From CAVUCH01 sp963739995 (GTDB taxonomy: Bacteria; Acidobacteriota; Vicinamibacteria; Vicinamibacterales; JAENWD01), in NCBI GenBank assembly GCA_963739995.1, contig CAVUCH010000004.1, positions 446,492 to 510,491 of the forward strand: 64,000 nucleotides of DNA, written 5' to 3'. A model generated the notes under the pieces. That model saw only the letters and a program-made list of their open reading frames with translations. It was not told the DNA's origin and did not search any database. A program made the position numbers and the translations under genes. Position 1 is the stretch's first letter. Every line of letters starts with the position of its first letter. Below are positions 15,424 to 25,544 of the stretch, one piece after another.

Positions 15424-16089
15424 AACGTCCCCCTTCCCTTCGGCGCGTGAACCTCGACACCCGACCTCGAAATATAGCGCAATACTGCTTCGTGAGCGCA
15501 CGCTTTCTCTTCCGACTCGCTCGCACGTTTCCCGCCGATGTAATCATTACGCTTACCGGAGCGTGTCGAAAGGTGACGCGCCGCGCGCCCATTCCATGAC
15601 TGGCGCTCCGGCGCCGCGTGCCGCGAGCATGCGCCGCCGGACCAGGGGGTTGAGATGCGGACGCTCCGCCAGATTGAATCCGAAATCAACCTGCCGGTCG
15701 CCGAGCCGGATCGATGGCTTGTCTTCCCGACCAACCCGTCCGTTGAAATACGAAATGGTGCTTTCGTCGCTCAGAGGCCCGGACTCGTCGCAGACGACTC
15801 GCAAGGCACGCGCCCGACGGGACCATGAAATCAGCAACGAGTTCAGTGCCGTCCCGGTTACATCGAGTAGCCACCGAACCTGTGCACGAGCCAAAACAAT
15901 GGGTCGACCGAGGGGACGTGTGGGTCTTACCTCTCACTGGCGAGCGCAAGCCATACCTGTTGATCCGTCGCGCCTTCGACCTCTCCCGCGCCTGGACCGG
16001 AGGACCGGAGGCTTGATTTGCGATTAAGAATCGATTTAAAGACTGGCCTGTGTGAGAGTAGCGCCGCACCTATGGACAGGAGAGCTGAC
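15424..16089. other. stretch without a confident gene
   Basis: A minus-strand frame at 15553-15894 has a protein-like middle (STISYFNGRVGREDKPSIRLG, then FGFNLAERPHLNPLVRRRM) but no recognisable start, ribosome site or family. It may be a gene remnant. Nothing else is seen. Confidence 0.35.
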
Positions 16090-16614
16090 ATGAAGAAGAG
16101 ACAGGTTGTCACACGTACGGCGGGGATCGTCTTGATGGCCGGAGTACTGCTGGGCACGGGCGACCGGCTGCAGGCGAATGACGACTCAGTGGACCGGGCC
16201 GCCAACGAGCAGACCCAGAGGATTGAGGGGGTCTGGCTCCCCATGGTCACTATTACGGACTGCCAGACACAAGCCGTGATCACGACATTCCCGTCAATGG
16301 AGATCTACGTGCGTGGTGGAGGCTACGTCGGGTTCGGTGCCGTCCAAAAGTCAGACCAGGTTGGTATGGGCGCCTGGCGGCACGTCGGCGGGAGGAACTA
16401 CGTCTCCCAGTACCAGTTCTTCGGCTATGCTCCCGCTCCCGGCGGTGCTCCCGACGGCCCGCCAGACGGGACTCTCCTCAAGGTTTCGGCCACGATCCAG
16501 CTCAATGCTGCCGGCACGGCGTTTTCCAGCTCGGAGACGGCGGACGTGGTCGATCTCGCCGGCAACGTTCTGGCACGAATCTGCGGGCACCGGGAGGCGA
16601 CGCGGCTGCAGTAG
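16090..16614 (+). CDS. secreted protein of unknown function
   Basis: A 174-residue protein from ATG 16090, with AGGAGA seven bases upstream. Residues 1-29 form a signal peptide (MKKRQVVTRTAGIVLMAGVLLG). The mature protein is beta-rich with aromatic strands (EGVWLPMVTITDCQ, YVGFGAVQKSDQVGMGAW, GGRNYVSQYQFFGYAP) and could be a lipocalin-like barrel. Cysteines occur at TDCQT and RICGH. I do not recognise a family. A hairpin follows the stop and may terminate the transcript. The role is unknown. Confidence 0.7.
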   Translation: MKKRQVVTRTAGIVLMAGVLLGTGDRLQANDDSVDRAANEQTQRIEGVWLPMVTITDCQTQAVITTFPSMEIYVRGGGYVGFGAVQKSDQVGMGAWRHVGGRNYVSQYQFFGYAPAPGGAPDGPPDGTLLKVSATIQLNAAGTAFSSSETADVVDLAGNVLARICGHREATRLQ

Positions 16615-16650
16615 CGGAGCACCGCCCTGACATCCAACTTCAGACATGAA

Positions 16651-16673
16651 GAGACGGCGCGGCGAGCCGTCTC
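16651..16673 (+). terminator. possible terminator hairpin
   Basis: GAGACGGC (16651-16658) pairs exactly with GCCGTCTC (16666-16673) across a seven-base loop, 37 bases after the preceding stop codon. Only a weak T-containing tail follows. Confidence 0.45.
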
Positions 16674-17354
16674 TCCGTGTCGCCGCGCTCGCCTACCTCA
16701 GCAGAGACGAGCCACTGCCATTGATTCTCCCGGGCAACAAACTACGGTAAACGCCGTAGTGTGGACCGATTCGCGGTGCCTCGCCCCCCCGGGGTAAACC
16801 CCAGCGCAGCGGGGACGCGATGACTCAAACGGCGACCTGGTGATGGGCGTTCACGGAGTCGCCAGCCACTCAGCCGTCTGCCACGTCGTGTGCGGCGACG
16901 GCCCGGCCCATAGGCGCCGTCAGGCAAACGTGGGCTCCTACGACTCACCACTATCCGCCCCAAGCCACATCCATGCGCGGTGAGGCGTATGGCCAGCCCA
17001 CGACAGATTCGCCGTGACGAACTGACCGTCGGCGAGCCGGACGTTCAGCACGCCATTGGCGGGTGAGGTGGTGAAAGGAAAACCGCCGCCCTCGCTCCCC
17101 TCCCCACCAGAAATAGAAACAAATCTTCCCTCAATTCTATTTTCCTGGCGAGAGTGTCTGGGGAGCCTTGAATCCTTTCACTACTTCACCACCAGCCGCC
17201 TCCCAACGGCTGGATGCCCGTTCGCCTTCTGATGCGCCGAACGTTTGATGCATCTCGTCGCCCCCCCGCCGACCGGCGGGGCACAGGATACGCGGGGGGA
17301 AGAGGGCGGGTCCTGAATACAGCGTAGGGTTCGCCGCTTTTGTGCGAACAGCGG
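16674..17354. other. intergenic stretch with a dispersed repeat
   Basis: No gene is seen. The segment 16842-16908 is about 80% identical to 51231-51297, sharing the exact 19-mer CCACGTCGTGTGCGGCGAC. Around 17090-17170 is an unusually AT-richer patch. Confidence 0.5.
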
Positions 17355-19952
17355 CTACCGTCCGCTCAAGACGGACGACCAGTTGGTAAGCACGGTCAAT
17401 CGCGTGGCCTGCTGGCCCTCGGGTACAATCAGGAGGAACCGCTGCCCGTCAGCCGTGACGTCGTACTGGTCCTCCACAGGGTTGACCCAAAACCGTGGCT
17501 CGAACAGCGTGCGTGGAGCACCGGGGTTCGCCGGATCGCGAGTGTCAACCGACATCATCACGCCGTCCAACGTGAGATAGAAGAGCTCCTTGCCATCTGC
17601 GCGCCAGCGTGGTTGGCTGCCGCCGCGGGTCGAGACGCGGACGCGCCCCCCAGGTCTCATAAACGGCTGCAGGTAAACCTCCCATTGCCCGGTGTCGTTG
17701 GCGCTGTACGCGAGCCATCGGCCATCACGAGAGACATGAGGCTCGTCCACCAGCGACGATGACTCAATGAGCGAAACTGGTTTTTGATCTCCGCCGAGCG
17801 GTACCGCCGAGACGTTTTGCATACCCAGCCCAAGAATTACGAACCGCCCGTCGTGAGTCCAATCTTCCAGGCCTGTAGCAATTCCAGCGAACAGCGTTGT
17901 GCGCCCAATCTGATCGATTCTCCGCTTGTACACACCATCCACGGAGTTGAATGCGACCTCACGGCTGTCTGGCGACCAGATGGGATCACTTTCTGCGTCG
18001 TCTCCTGTTGTGAGTCGCGCGTGGATGGGCCGAGTCAGCTCGATCACGAACAAAGCACTGCCCAGTCGGGAATCGATCTCTTCCGAGACGGCGCGCTGCC
18101 CATCCGGTGCGAGCGCGATCTGCCGGTAACGGCGCACCTCTCCGATTTCGTCGACCCTGCGGCCGTTTCTGTCGAACCATGTGAGGCTGCCGGGTGGGAG
18201 CACGCTGCCATTGGACCAGACGAGGGTGTCACCGTTCACGGCAACTCCGGTGTACGGGCCAAAAAATTCGATCCCTGATCCGATGGTGACTGGATCACCC
18301 GTCAGGCGATGGTGCTCGAGATCGAACCGCTGCGCGAACAGTGTGCCCTGGCGTCCATAGAGCAGGTAGCCACGCGGAGAGACTTTCGCCCAGGCGGGCT
18401 CTGGCAGCAGGCGAGTTACGGCGGAAGAATCGAGCGTGCCCAAAAACACGCCTCGTCGCGCCGGGTTGCCGCTCTCTTGTGAGTACAGAAAACTTCGTCC
18501 ATCAGGCAGGAACGAGGGGAGAGACTGGCGGGGGACTTCAGGATCGGCTCGATATAGGTCGGTCACATGCCCATCGGCAATTGACAGCCGGCGCAGCCGT
18601 GGCCCGCCGAGGAGGATGTCATCGCCGCTCCAGGCACCGCCAAAGAGCCACGACACGCCGTCTGGTGCTCGCCCGACCGTGCGAATACCGCCGGTGGCGA
18701 CGTTTACGACTTTGATCTCACTATTGGCGATCACTACCAAGAAACGGCTGTCAGGCGACCATGTCAGCGGCTGGGCGTGCTCGGTGCCCGCCACCCAGGT
18801 CGTCTCGCCATCTGCCAGTCGGCGGACAAGGATCAGGCGTCCCTCTTGGTCAACTCCAGAGAACGAGTACAGCGACAGGTAGCGCCCGTCAGTCGAGAGG
18901 AACGGCATCACCAGCCACGCGTTGGGAAAGTCGATGAACGACTTCACAGCGGGTGCTGCGGGGACCCTTGGCGCACGGCCGGAGGGACGGTAGAGTGCCG
19001 CGATGGTAGTGGCTAGGAACAGCGCGGCGATCACCCACGGGACCACGGCTCGACGTGACCGCGACTTCGATGGTGCGACGGTGCTTGGCGCTTCGGCTGT
19101 CTGTACGAATCGCCGGAGTGCTATCCAGAGGTCGTGGCCACTGGACCAACGGCCCTCCGGGTTCTTCGCGAGGCAGGTCCGAATGAACGCGTCGACTGCA
19201 GGGGGGGCCACCTGATCGGAGCTGGCGGCGAGAGGGGCCGGCTCGTGCTCGAGCACTGCAGCGATCACGCTTGCCGGCGTGTCACCACCAAAGGCGCGCC
19301 GGCCCGTGAGCATTTCGTACAACACGCACCCGAAGCCGAACACGTCCGTGCGCGTGTCAGCCTCGGCCCCTTGCAGTTGCTCCGGCGCCATGTACTGCAG
19401 CGTGCCGAGAATGGTGCCGTGGCTCGTCAGGGGCTCCGCCAGGGTGGTTGCGGTCTGCCCCTTTACGATGGCCTGCTCTCGTGGCTTCGCCAGGCCGAAG
19501 TCCAGAAGCTTCGCCCCTGACTTGGTCAGCATCACGTTGCCGGGCTTCAGGTCCCGGTGAACGATGCCGGCCTTATGCGCGGCCGCAAGGGCATCGGCGA
19601 TCTGGATGCCATAGTGGAGCGCCTGATCGAGGGGCAGCTTCCCACGAGCCAGGCGGGCCGCGAGTGTCTCCCCGGCCAAGAACTCCATGACGAGGAAATC
19701 GGTCCCCTCGTGCTGCCCGATGTCGTGGAGCGTGCAGATGTGCGGGTGTGACAGCGCGGCCACAGCACGGGCCTCGCGCTCAAACCGCTGGCGGGCGGCC
19801 GCGTCGTTGGTCAGGTCAGGTGGGAGCACCTTGAGGGCGACGGTGCGGTCCAGGCGCGTGTCTCGCGCACGGTAGACCTCCCCCATGCCGCCCGCGCCGG
19901 CGGGGCTGACGATCTCGTAGGGACCGAGCCGGGCGCCGACCTCCAGAGCCAT
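17355..19952 (-). CDS. transmembrane Ser/Thr protein kinase with PD40 beta-propeller
   Basis: An 865-residue sensor kinase. The cytoplasmic kinase domain (about 12-275) has a glycine-rich loop (AGAGGMGEVYRARD), VALKVL lysine, HRDLKPGNVM, LDFGLA and APEQ, so it should be active. A transmembrane helix (about 302-322) is followed by PD40/TolB-like blades (YLSLYSFSG, LTWSPDSRFLVV, PIWSPDSREVAF) forming an extracytoplasmic propeller. ATG 19950-19952 follows a GTG; either could initiate. The 13 codons before it read MLDNVDK-stop, the tail of a lost upstream kinase (see next entry). Ligand and substrates are unknown. Confidence 0.92.
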   Translation of the reverse strand: MALEVGARLGPYEIVSPAGAGGMGEVYRARDTRLDRTVALKVLPPDLTNDAAARQRFEREARAVAALSHPHICTLHDIGQHEGTDFLVMEFLAGETLAARLARGKLPLDQALHYGIQIADALAAAHKAGIVHRDLKPGNVMLTKSGAKLLDFGLAKPREQAIVKGQTATTLAEPLTSHGTILGTLQYMAPEQLQGAEADTRTDVFGFGCVLYEMLTGRRAFGGDTPASVIAAVLEHEPAPLAASSDQVAPPAVDAFIRTCLAKNPEGRWSSGHDLWIALRRFVQTAEAPSTVAPSKSRSRRAVVPWVIAALFLATTIAALYRPSGRAPRVPAAPAVKSFIDFPNAWLVMPFLSTDGRYLSLYSFSGVDQEGRLILVRRLADGETTWVAGTEHAQPLTWSPDSRFLVVIANSEIKVVNVATGGIRTVGRAPDGVSWLFGGAWSGDDILLGGPRLRRLSIADGHVTDLYRADPEVPRQSLPSFLPDGRSFLYSQESGNPARRGVFLGTLDSSAVTRLLPEPAWAKVSPRGYLLYGRQGTLFAQRFDLEHHRLTGDPVTIGSGIEFFGPYTGVAVNGDTLVWSNGSVLPPGSLTWFDRNGRRVDEIGEVRRYRQIALAPDGQRAVSEEIDSRLGSALFVIELTRPIHARLTTGDDAESDPIWSPDSREVAFNSVDGVYKRRIDQIGRTTLFAGIATGLEDWTHDGRFVILGLGMQNVSAVPLGGDQKPVSLIESSSLVDEPHVSRDGRWLAYSANDTGQWEVYLQPFMRPGGRVRVSTRGGSQPRWRADGKELFYLTLDGVMMSVDTRDPANPGAPRTLFEPRFWVNPVEDQYDVTADGQRFLLIVPEGQQATRLTVLTNWSSVLSGR

Positions 19953-19990
19953 CACTTATCCACGTTGTCGAGCATCTAGATGCTGCCAAT
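19952..19990 (-). pseudogene. scar of an upstream kinase 3' end
   Basis: Read on the minus strand, the bases before the kinase start encode GSI-stop-MLDNVDK-stop, matching the tail WMLDNVDK of the kinases ending at 26865 and 33354 with TGG changed to TAG. The stop overlaps the next ATG (TGATGG) as at the other two junctions. Only about a dozen codons remain. Confidence 0.65.
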
Positions 19991-20174
19991 CAATCGCGAA
20001 TAGGAACGATGCGTCTGAAGTCGCCGACACAAAAGCCGCGCCAAGCGGCGTGCGGCACGATGGTCCGACGTGCATCGCCGAAGTGGGTCATCGAAAGGGA
20101 GCCGTTAGCTCGCCTCCGACCACTGAAGCGGACGCCAGGCGTTGGTTGGGCCGCGGCATCAGATAAACGAGCTG

Positions 20175-23004
20175 TCATGGTTTGCCGAGTACTGCCAGCC
20201 GTTGACGGGCGGTGGCCAGCTCGGGGATGTCGGTGTCGCCATCCTTCCAGTCGTCGGCGAAGCGCTCGTACAACTGGCGGGCGCGCATCGTGTCGCCGAG
20301 TCGTTCGTATACCTGCGCCAGGCGAAACCGATCCAGAATCCAGAGACCGGGCCAGGCGATCGCAGTGACGCTCGGATGATTCACGACTGCCTCGTACCGA
20401 GCGGCCGCTTCGGGCCACATGCTCTGCGCTTCGTAGAGGCGGGCCAGAACCTGAAAGCGGAGCGGCACTTCCGTGTTTTGAGCGAGTGGCTCGATCAGTC
20501 TGCGTGCCGCCTTCAGGTCCCCACGAACGAACGCCAGGCACCCGCGAGCGAACTGCAGTTCCTCGCTGATGAACGAGCTTTCAGAGCCGCGTTCCATCTC
20601 CTGGAATGTCGCCACGAGGGTCGCTAAAGGTTCCTGAAGGTTGGCTTCCACCGCGAAGACCGCCCACCAGCGAAGCGACAACAGCGCCTTGGCCGCTCGT
20701 GCGACGTCCTCTTGCGACAACACCACTGGTCGTCCTAATCGCAAGTTCAGCCACATCAGGTTCAACGTGGTGAGATCGATCGGTGTTCCTATCGCCTTGA
20801 GCTCCTCGCGTCTGGCGATCTCCTGCAGAGTCCGAGCTTCCCTCAGCCTTCCTGACATGATGTGCGTCCATGCCCTGTACACTGCCACCGCTGCTCCGGG
20901 CAGCTTTCCTTCCCTCTCAAATCGATCGAGAGCCTCCAGCATGGCCTTCCAATCGCGCCGAACAGCGAGAGTCTTCACAACCGCAACGGCAGGGTCCTGT
21001 CCCGTGCGCGCCCTGTAGTCCTGCGCCACGCGTGCGATCTCCTCTCCCTTGCCCTGGATCTGAAGGGAAAAGCTGAGGCTGTCCAAATTGAGGAAGCTCG
21101 GATTGATTTGATAAGCGGCACGAAGGTGCGGCTCGGCCGAGACGTGGTCCTCCAGCACGATCATGTACAAGACACCGAGCAGGTTCGCCGCCTCCCCATC
21201 ATATGGGTACAGCCGACGGCAGCTCTTCAGAAGTTCGATCTCCGGAGCGTAATCGTACAGCGCGTCGAGATAGAGGATCTCCGCCATCAAGCGGCCGTGC
21301 TCGGGCAGTCGGACGGAACGTCGATAGGCCTGTTCGGCGCTCGCACGGCCAGCCCGCCACTCGCCCAGATTTTGGTAGTCATAGGCGAGCCCCTTGTACG
21401 CATCCACGAATTCGGGATCGATCGTTACCGCCCTCTTGTGAAGGCCGAGCGCCACGTCGGATCTACCATTTCCCGCTTCGATCTCAGCGGACGCATACGC
21501 CTGGAAGGCGGCGAGAGACCGGGTTGTGGGCGCCGCGGTGAGGGCAATCGCGCCTGGGGCTTCTCCTGCGACCCGGCGCAGCTCAATAGCAATCTGATGG
21601 AGTACTCCCAGACATGTCTGCTCGGATCGAACGGTCACCGACTGGGTGAAAATGGGCATGCTACGGCCTGCGCGAAACAGGTCGATTGTGACGCGGAAGC
21701 TCCCGCTCTCTGGCTCGATGCTCCCGACGATGAACGCGCACTTCCCTCCGGCGCATGCCTGGTCAACGACCGATCGGCCGAGCGTCGGCAGCGGGTCCTG
21801 GGGCTGTATGTTCAAGGCAGACTTCAGGCCGTCGCCGCGGATCACGTTCACGTACGTCGACCGTGACAGAAGATTCTCGAATGCATCACGCACGGCGGTA
21901 TCGAACTCGGGGCGGCCGGTTCTGTTCTCGAAGTCCGCCACGATGACGCCCTCGCGACGGTCGAAGCCCGGTTCCGGTCGGAACCACCGCCAAGCACCGA
22001 AGCCTGCAGCCAGCAGTAGACATGCGAGTGCGCCTATGAGAACGCGTCGGCGGCGTGGGCTCCTGAGTCGCCCCAGCCAATTCGTTCGCGGCGCAACGGA
22101 ATCGACACCACTTAGCGGGCGCGGCGCCGAAGCGTCGGAGTCCGTGGACCTATTGAATTTCCGCAGATCCACCGCGAGCTGGTCGGTGTGCTGATACCTG
22201 TCGCGTGGGTCCTTTTCAAGGCACTGGGCGATGATCCGCTGCAGCTCCGGCGGCATCGCCGGGTTGATCTCGGCGGCGGGCACGGGCTGATCCCTGATGA
22301 TCGAGCTAAGCACGTCGGTACTCGGTACGGCCCTGAAACGGCGTGCGTCCGGTGACCATTTCGTACAGCACCGTGCCGAATGAAAAGATATCGCTGCGCG
22401 CGTCTAACACGTCTCCGCGCGCCTGCTCCGGGGACATGTAGGCGGTGGTGCCCATAACCATGCCGGCCTCGGTCTTTAGGACGGTTCGCGTCTTGTCCGC
22501 TTCCGCAATCTCCGGAGCAGCTGGTGCGAGCTTCGCCAGTCCGAAGTCCAGCACCTTCACGATGCCATCGGGCCGGAGCATGACGTTCTCGGGCTTGATG
22601 TCGCGGTGGACGATGCCAGCGGCATGGGCGGCGCTCAGGGCCGCCGCGACCTGAATCGCGACTTCGAGCGCCTCGTGGATCGACAGCCGCGTCGTGGAGA
22701 ACCGCTGCCGGAGCGTCCCGCCCTCGACGTACTCCATTGCGATGTAGTACTGGCCGTCGCTGGCTTGGCCGAGTGCATGGATCGTGCAGACGTTCGGGTG
22801 ATTGAGGGCCGATGCGGCTCGCGCCTCCTGCTCGAACCTCTCGACGCGGAGGGGCTCGCGGGTGAGATCGGCAGGCAGAACCTTCAGTGCGACCTTCCGG
22901 CCCAGACGCACCTCGGTGGCGAGCCACACCTCGCCCATCCCGCCGGAGCCGAGGGGGCGCAGGATCTCATAGGCGTCGAGCCGAGAGCCGGGCTCAAGGG
23001 CCAT
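20175..23004 (-). pseudogene. Ser/Thr kinase with TM helix and TPR-like region, broken by one frameshift
   Basis: From ATG 23002-23004 the frame encodes a kinase domain (GSGGMGEVWLATE, VALKVL, HRDIKPENVM, LDFGLAKL, YMSPEQ) to MVTGRTPFQG, then stops at 22306. The expected continuation (STDVLSSIIRDQPVP...ELQRIIAQCLEKDP) is in another frame that runs to 20175. The shift lies at about 22317-22330; one extra base explains it and the total length is 3n+1. The rest has a transmembrane helix (RRVLIGALACLLLAAGF) and about 550 residues of helical repeats of TPR type (FVDAYKGLAYDYQNLGEW, AANLLGVLYMIVLEDHVSAEPHL). Otherwise intact at about 942 residues, so error or recent inactivation are both possible. 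Confidence 0.82.
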
Positions 23005-23344
23005 CGATGTGCGGGGATTATACGTGGTTCGGGGCCACCTGACCGCCGTCGTTTGCTGATCGGGACCGGGGTGACAGGATGGGCCCTGTCAGTGGGGGGT
23101 TCCGAATACGTCACGGCAGCCCGTCGCACAAGGGGCCGGACCTCGCGGCCGCAGCGGCGGGCCATAAAACCGTAGGCGCGGCAGGGTCTACTGCTTGATG
23201 ATGACTTCACCTCGATGATCACGGCCATTGCGACGGGCTGGCCGTCCTTGTCCTGAGAGCGCAGTAGGCCGACCGTGATAGGCTGATCGGCCCATAACAA
23301 GTGTACGACTACGCCCATGTCGTTCACAGAAATCGAGAGGCCGC
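23005..23344. other. intergenic region between divergent genes
   Basis: No gene is seen in these 340 bases. The divergent kinase and VOC genes must have their promoters here, but no motif was convincing. Confidence 0.45.
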
Positions 23345-23836
23345 ATGCATGATGAGTTCGACCATCTTGTAAGTCTCTACGACGGCGGAAGGATCACTCG
23401 CCGCCAGCTCATGCAAGGGCTGCTCGCCACTGGCATTAGTGCTCGGGCGGCGCCGATGGCCGCCAGTGCGACAGCAGTCCCCGTCTTCCAGGCCCGCAGC
23501 ATCAATCACGTCACTCTATACGTCTCAGATGTCGCCCGCAGCAAAGCGTTTTACCAGTCTCTGACGGGTCTGCCTGTGCGGGCGGAGGATCCCACCTTCT
23601 GCGAACTCAGCCTCGAGAACGCCTTCTTGGGCCTTTACGCGCCGGATTCAGCACAGCGCGCCGGCATCGATCATTTCTGTTTCGGGATCGAGCAATACGA
23701 TCCGTCGACTGCGCTGGCCAAACTCCAGGCCGCTGTACCCAGCGCGCAACCGACTTTGGAGAACGCGGATCAGGTCTATGTCCGGGATCCCGACGGGGTC
23801 CGCGTCCAATTCGCCGATGTGAAATACAAGCTCTGA
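23345..23836 (+). CDS. Tat-exported VOC (glyoxalase/bleomycin-resistance fold) protein
   Basis: A 163-residue protein. The N-terminus MHDEFDHLVSLYDGGRITRRQLMQGLLATG is a long-n-region Tat signal with RR at 19-20. The mature part is one VOC domain: INHVTLYVSDVARSKAFYQSLTGLPV, then IDHFCFGIEQYD and DPDGVRVQFADVKY. H53 in INHV, H in IDHF and a C-terminal acidic residue are candidate metal ligands. GAGAGG precedes the ATG. It is followed after 35 bases by the DUF457 gene on the same strand. Members cover dioxygenases, isomerases and resistance proteins, so the reaction cannot be named. Confidence 0.85.
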   Translation: MHDEFDHLVSLYDGGRITRRQLMQGLLATGISARAAPMAASATAVPVFQARSINHVTLYVSDVARSKAFYQSLTGLPVRAEDPTFCELSLENAFLGLYAPDSAQRAGIDHFCFGIEQYDPSTALAKLQAAVPSAQPTLENADQVYVRDPDGVRVQFADVKYKL

Positions 23837-23871
23837 GGTCGTAGCGCCGACTTGCACTTTCGTAAGCACGC

Positions 23872-25023
23872 ATGGACACGCTCACCCATGTCGCCGCTGG
23901 CGTTTCTATCGGCTGGGTTCTGCCACAACGCTGGGCGGGGCCTCGCGCGGCCCCGTTCGTAGTAGCAGGCGCGCTGCTGCCGGATGCGGATATATTCATT
24001 GAGCCCTTCTTCGATCCACGATCTGGCTTTGCCCACCGCGGCTTTACCCACTCGCTGTTTGGAGTCGCCGTATTGACACCGCTGGCCGCGCTCGTTGCGT
24101 TGCGGCTCAGCGAAGAGAAGAGGTATGCGCGTCTCGTGGCACTGATCGTGATAGGGATGCTCTCGCACGTCCTGTTAGATCTCCCGACGCCGATGGGCGC
24201 TGTAGCCTTTTACCCTTTTTCTCGCAAGCATGTGCACCTGGATTTCTTGGGTTACTTTGATTGGACTCTGGTTGTTTTAGCCCTCTTTGTGCTTCTCGCG
24301 GCTTGGACATACGCCAATCGAGATGCGGCCGTCCGTCGTGGACTCCTGGCCGCGGTATTGCTGTCTTCTTTGAGCTGGTGGCTTTATTCTGAATGGCCGA
24401 CGCTGGCCTTCTCCTTTGCTGCCACAGTGGAGGAAGCAACCGAAGCGCCGCTCCGCACGGTCTACCCATTAGTTGTCGGCGGAATACTGCTAAGCCTGTT
24501 CACCGCGTTTGCGCGGGAAGGGTGGGGCTTTCGGCAGGATCGGGCAGTCTTCGGCCGCATCGGGATTGGCGCATTCGCCATTTATCTCGCCTTGTGTGTG
24601 ACTACCCAGGGAATCGTACTTAGGCGGACACAGCAGTTCACGCGAGAGCGAGGCATTGTTGTATGGAGGCTGGCCGCAAGTCGGATGGGGTACTCATCCC
24701 TCGTGGGGCCTCTCCGTTGGACTGGGTTGATACTTGCTCCAGAAGGGGTCTACCTAGCGCAAGTGAGTCCGTTCGGTGATCGAAGCCCGACGGTCACCCT
24801 ATTTCCGAGCGCTACTGAAAATTCATTCGTCGCGAGGTCACGATCGATTCCAGAGGTGCAGCGGTTCATGTCGGAAGCGCGGTTTCCCGTGACCCGCTAC
24901 CGTGGGGAGAAGGGCCAGCATACTGTCGAATATCAAGAATATGGCCTCTCGTGGAAGCCCCTGCTCCGCGTGGCACTGAATGAGCGGCACGAAGTGCTCG
25001 CCGTCGGTTCGATCGGACACTAG
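23872..25023 (+). CDS. DUF457/YdjM-type membrane-bound metal-dependent hydrolase
   Basis: A 383-residue multi-helix membrane protein. The N-terminus MDTLTHVAAGVSIGW and the GALLPDAD and HRGFTHSLFG motifs are diagnostic of the DUF457 (YdjM/YfhO-like) family, whose conserved His and Asp residues suggest a membrane metal hydrolase. About six hydrophobic segments follow (GVAVLTPLAALVAL, LVALIVIGMLSHVLLDLP, WTLVVLALFVLLAAW and others). The C-terminal 120 residues are soluble. It may be cotranscribed with the VOC gene. The substrate is unknown. Confidence 0.85.
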   Translation: MDTLTHVAAGVSIGWVLPQRWAGPRAAPFVVAGALLPDADIFIEPFFDPRSGFAHRGFTHSLFGVAVLTPLAALVALRLSEEKRYARLVALIVIGMLSHVLLDLPTPMGAVAFYPFSRKHVHLDFLGYFDWTLVVLALFVLLAAWTYANRDAAVRRGLLAAVLLSSLSWWLYSEWPTLAFSFAATVEEATEAPLRTVYPLVVGGILLSLFTAFAREGWGFRQDRAVFGRIGIGAFAIYLALCVTTQGIVLRRTQQFTRERGIVVWRLAASRMGYSSLVGPLRWTGLILAPEGVYLAQVSPFGDRSPTVTLFPSATENSFVARSRSIPEVQRFMSEARFPVTRYRGEKGQHTVEYQEYGLSWKPLLRVALNERHEVLAVGSIGH

Positions 25024-25502
25024 GTAATCTGGATCAAGAGCGTCGGGCAACGACGGCGTGGCGCGGCCTGTGAAAGACAGCGAGACAATGTGCGCCAAGA
25101 CATCGCGCTGGCTCGGATTGAACTGAAGGATGCGAGGCTCGCGATCGAGGTCCGCGCTGCGACGACGCGTCACGTCGTCACGGTTGGCAAGGTGCTGCGG
25201 TGGACGGACGGAGCGGCGACGAGTCCTGCGGAGCGGCTGAAAAGGGATCGGGTGCAGACGATGCTGGGAAACAAGGGGAACAGGTGCGCGGACATCGGTG
25301 GACTCTCGCGATTCGACGCGTCAATCGTGACCCCATTCTGAACCGCGCACGCCGCACCACGGCAATCTCATCAGTGGCTGATTTGGCTGACACATGGGAG
25401 TGGACAGCGGTTGTCAGCGGTTGAGGAGAGTCGCTGATTTGCGCAGAAAAATCCGGAGCGGCCGTCACTGGTTGCCCCCGGTTGCCTCGTTGCCCTTACC
25501 TC
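25024..25502. other. right end of island 2, no gene
   Basis: No confident gene. The segment 25194-25250 is 93% identical (53 of 57) to 37211-37267. The last 80 bases resemble those before att copy 2. Confidence 0.5.
25194..25250. repeat. dispersed 57-bp repeat, copy A
   Basis: Matches 37211-37267 at 53 of 57 positions. On the minus strand both copies read a similar peptide, RSLF-x-x-SAGLVAAPSVHRS, so they may be fragments of the same lost gene. Confidence 0.6.
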
Positions 25503-25544
25503 CTAAGCCGAGGGTCGCAGGTTCGAGTCCTGCCGGGCGCGCCA
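25503..25544 (+). repeat. att site copy 3, 42 bp
   Basis: Exact copy of the last 42 bases of tRNA-Arg. The match ends at CTAAGCC inside the anticodon loop; one further base differs, then three match again. It is not a tRNA gene. It marks the outer end of island 2. Confidence 0.88.

Larger units (their letters stand above)
14074..25544. mobile_element. second tRNA-linked island, no integrase, ends at att copy 3
   Basis: The segment between att copies 2 and 3 is about 11.5 kb. Sequence just left of copies 2 and 3 is related (both have TGCCCCCGGTTGCCTC about 20 bases before the match), as expected for ends of related elements. It contains small secreted proteins, two sensor kinases, a VOC protein and a DUF457 protein, but no recombinase. 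The simplest reading is an older island whose integrase was lost or replaced when element 1 entered. An alternative is plain chromosome trapped between att-like sequences. Confidence 0.6.
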
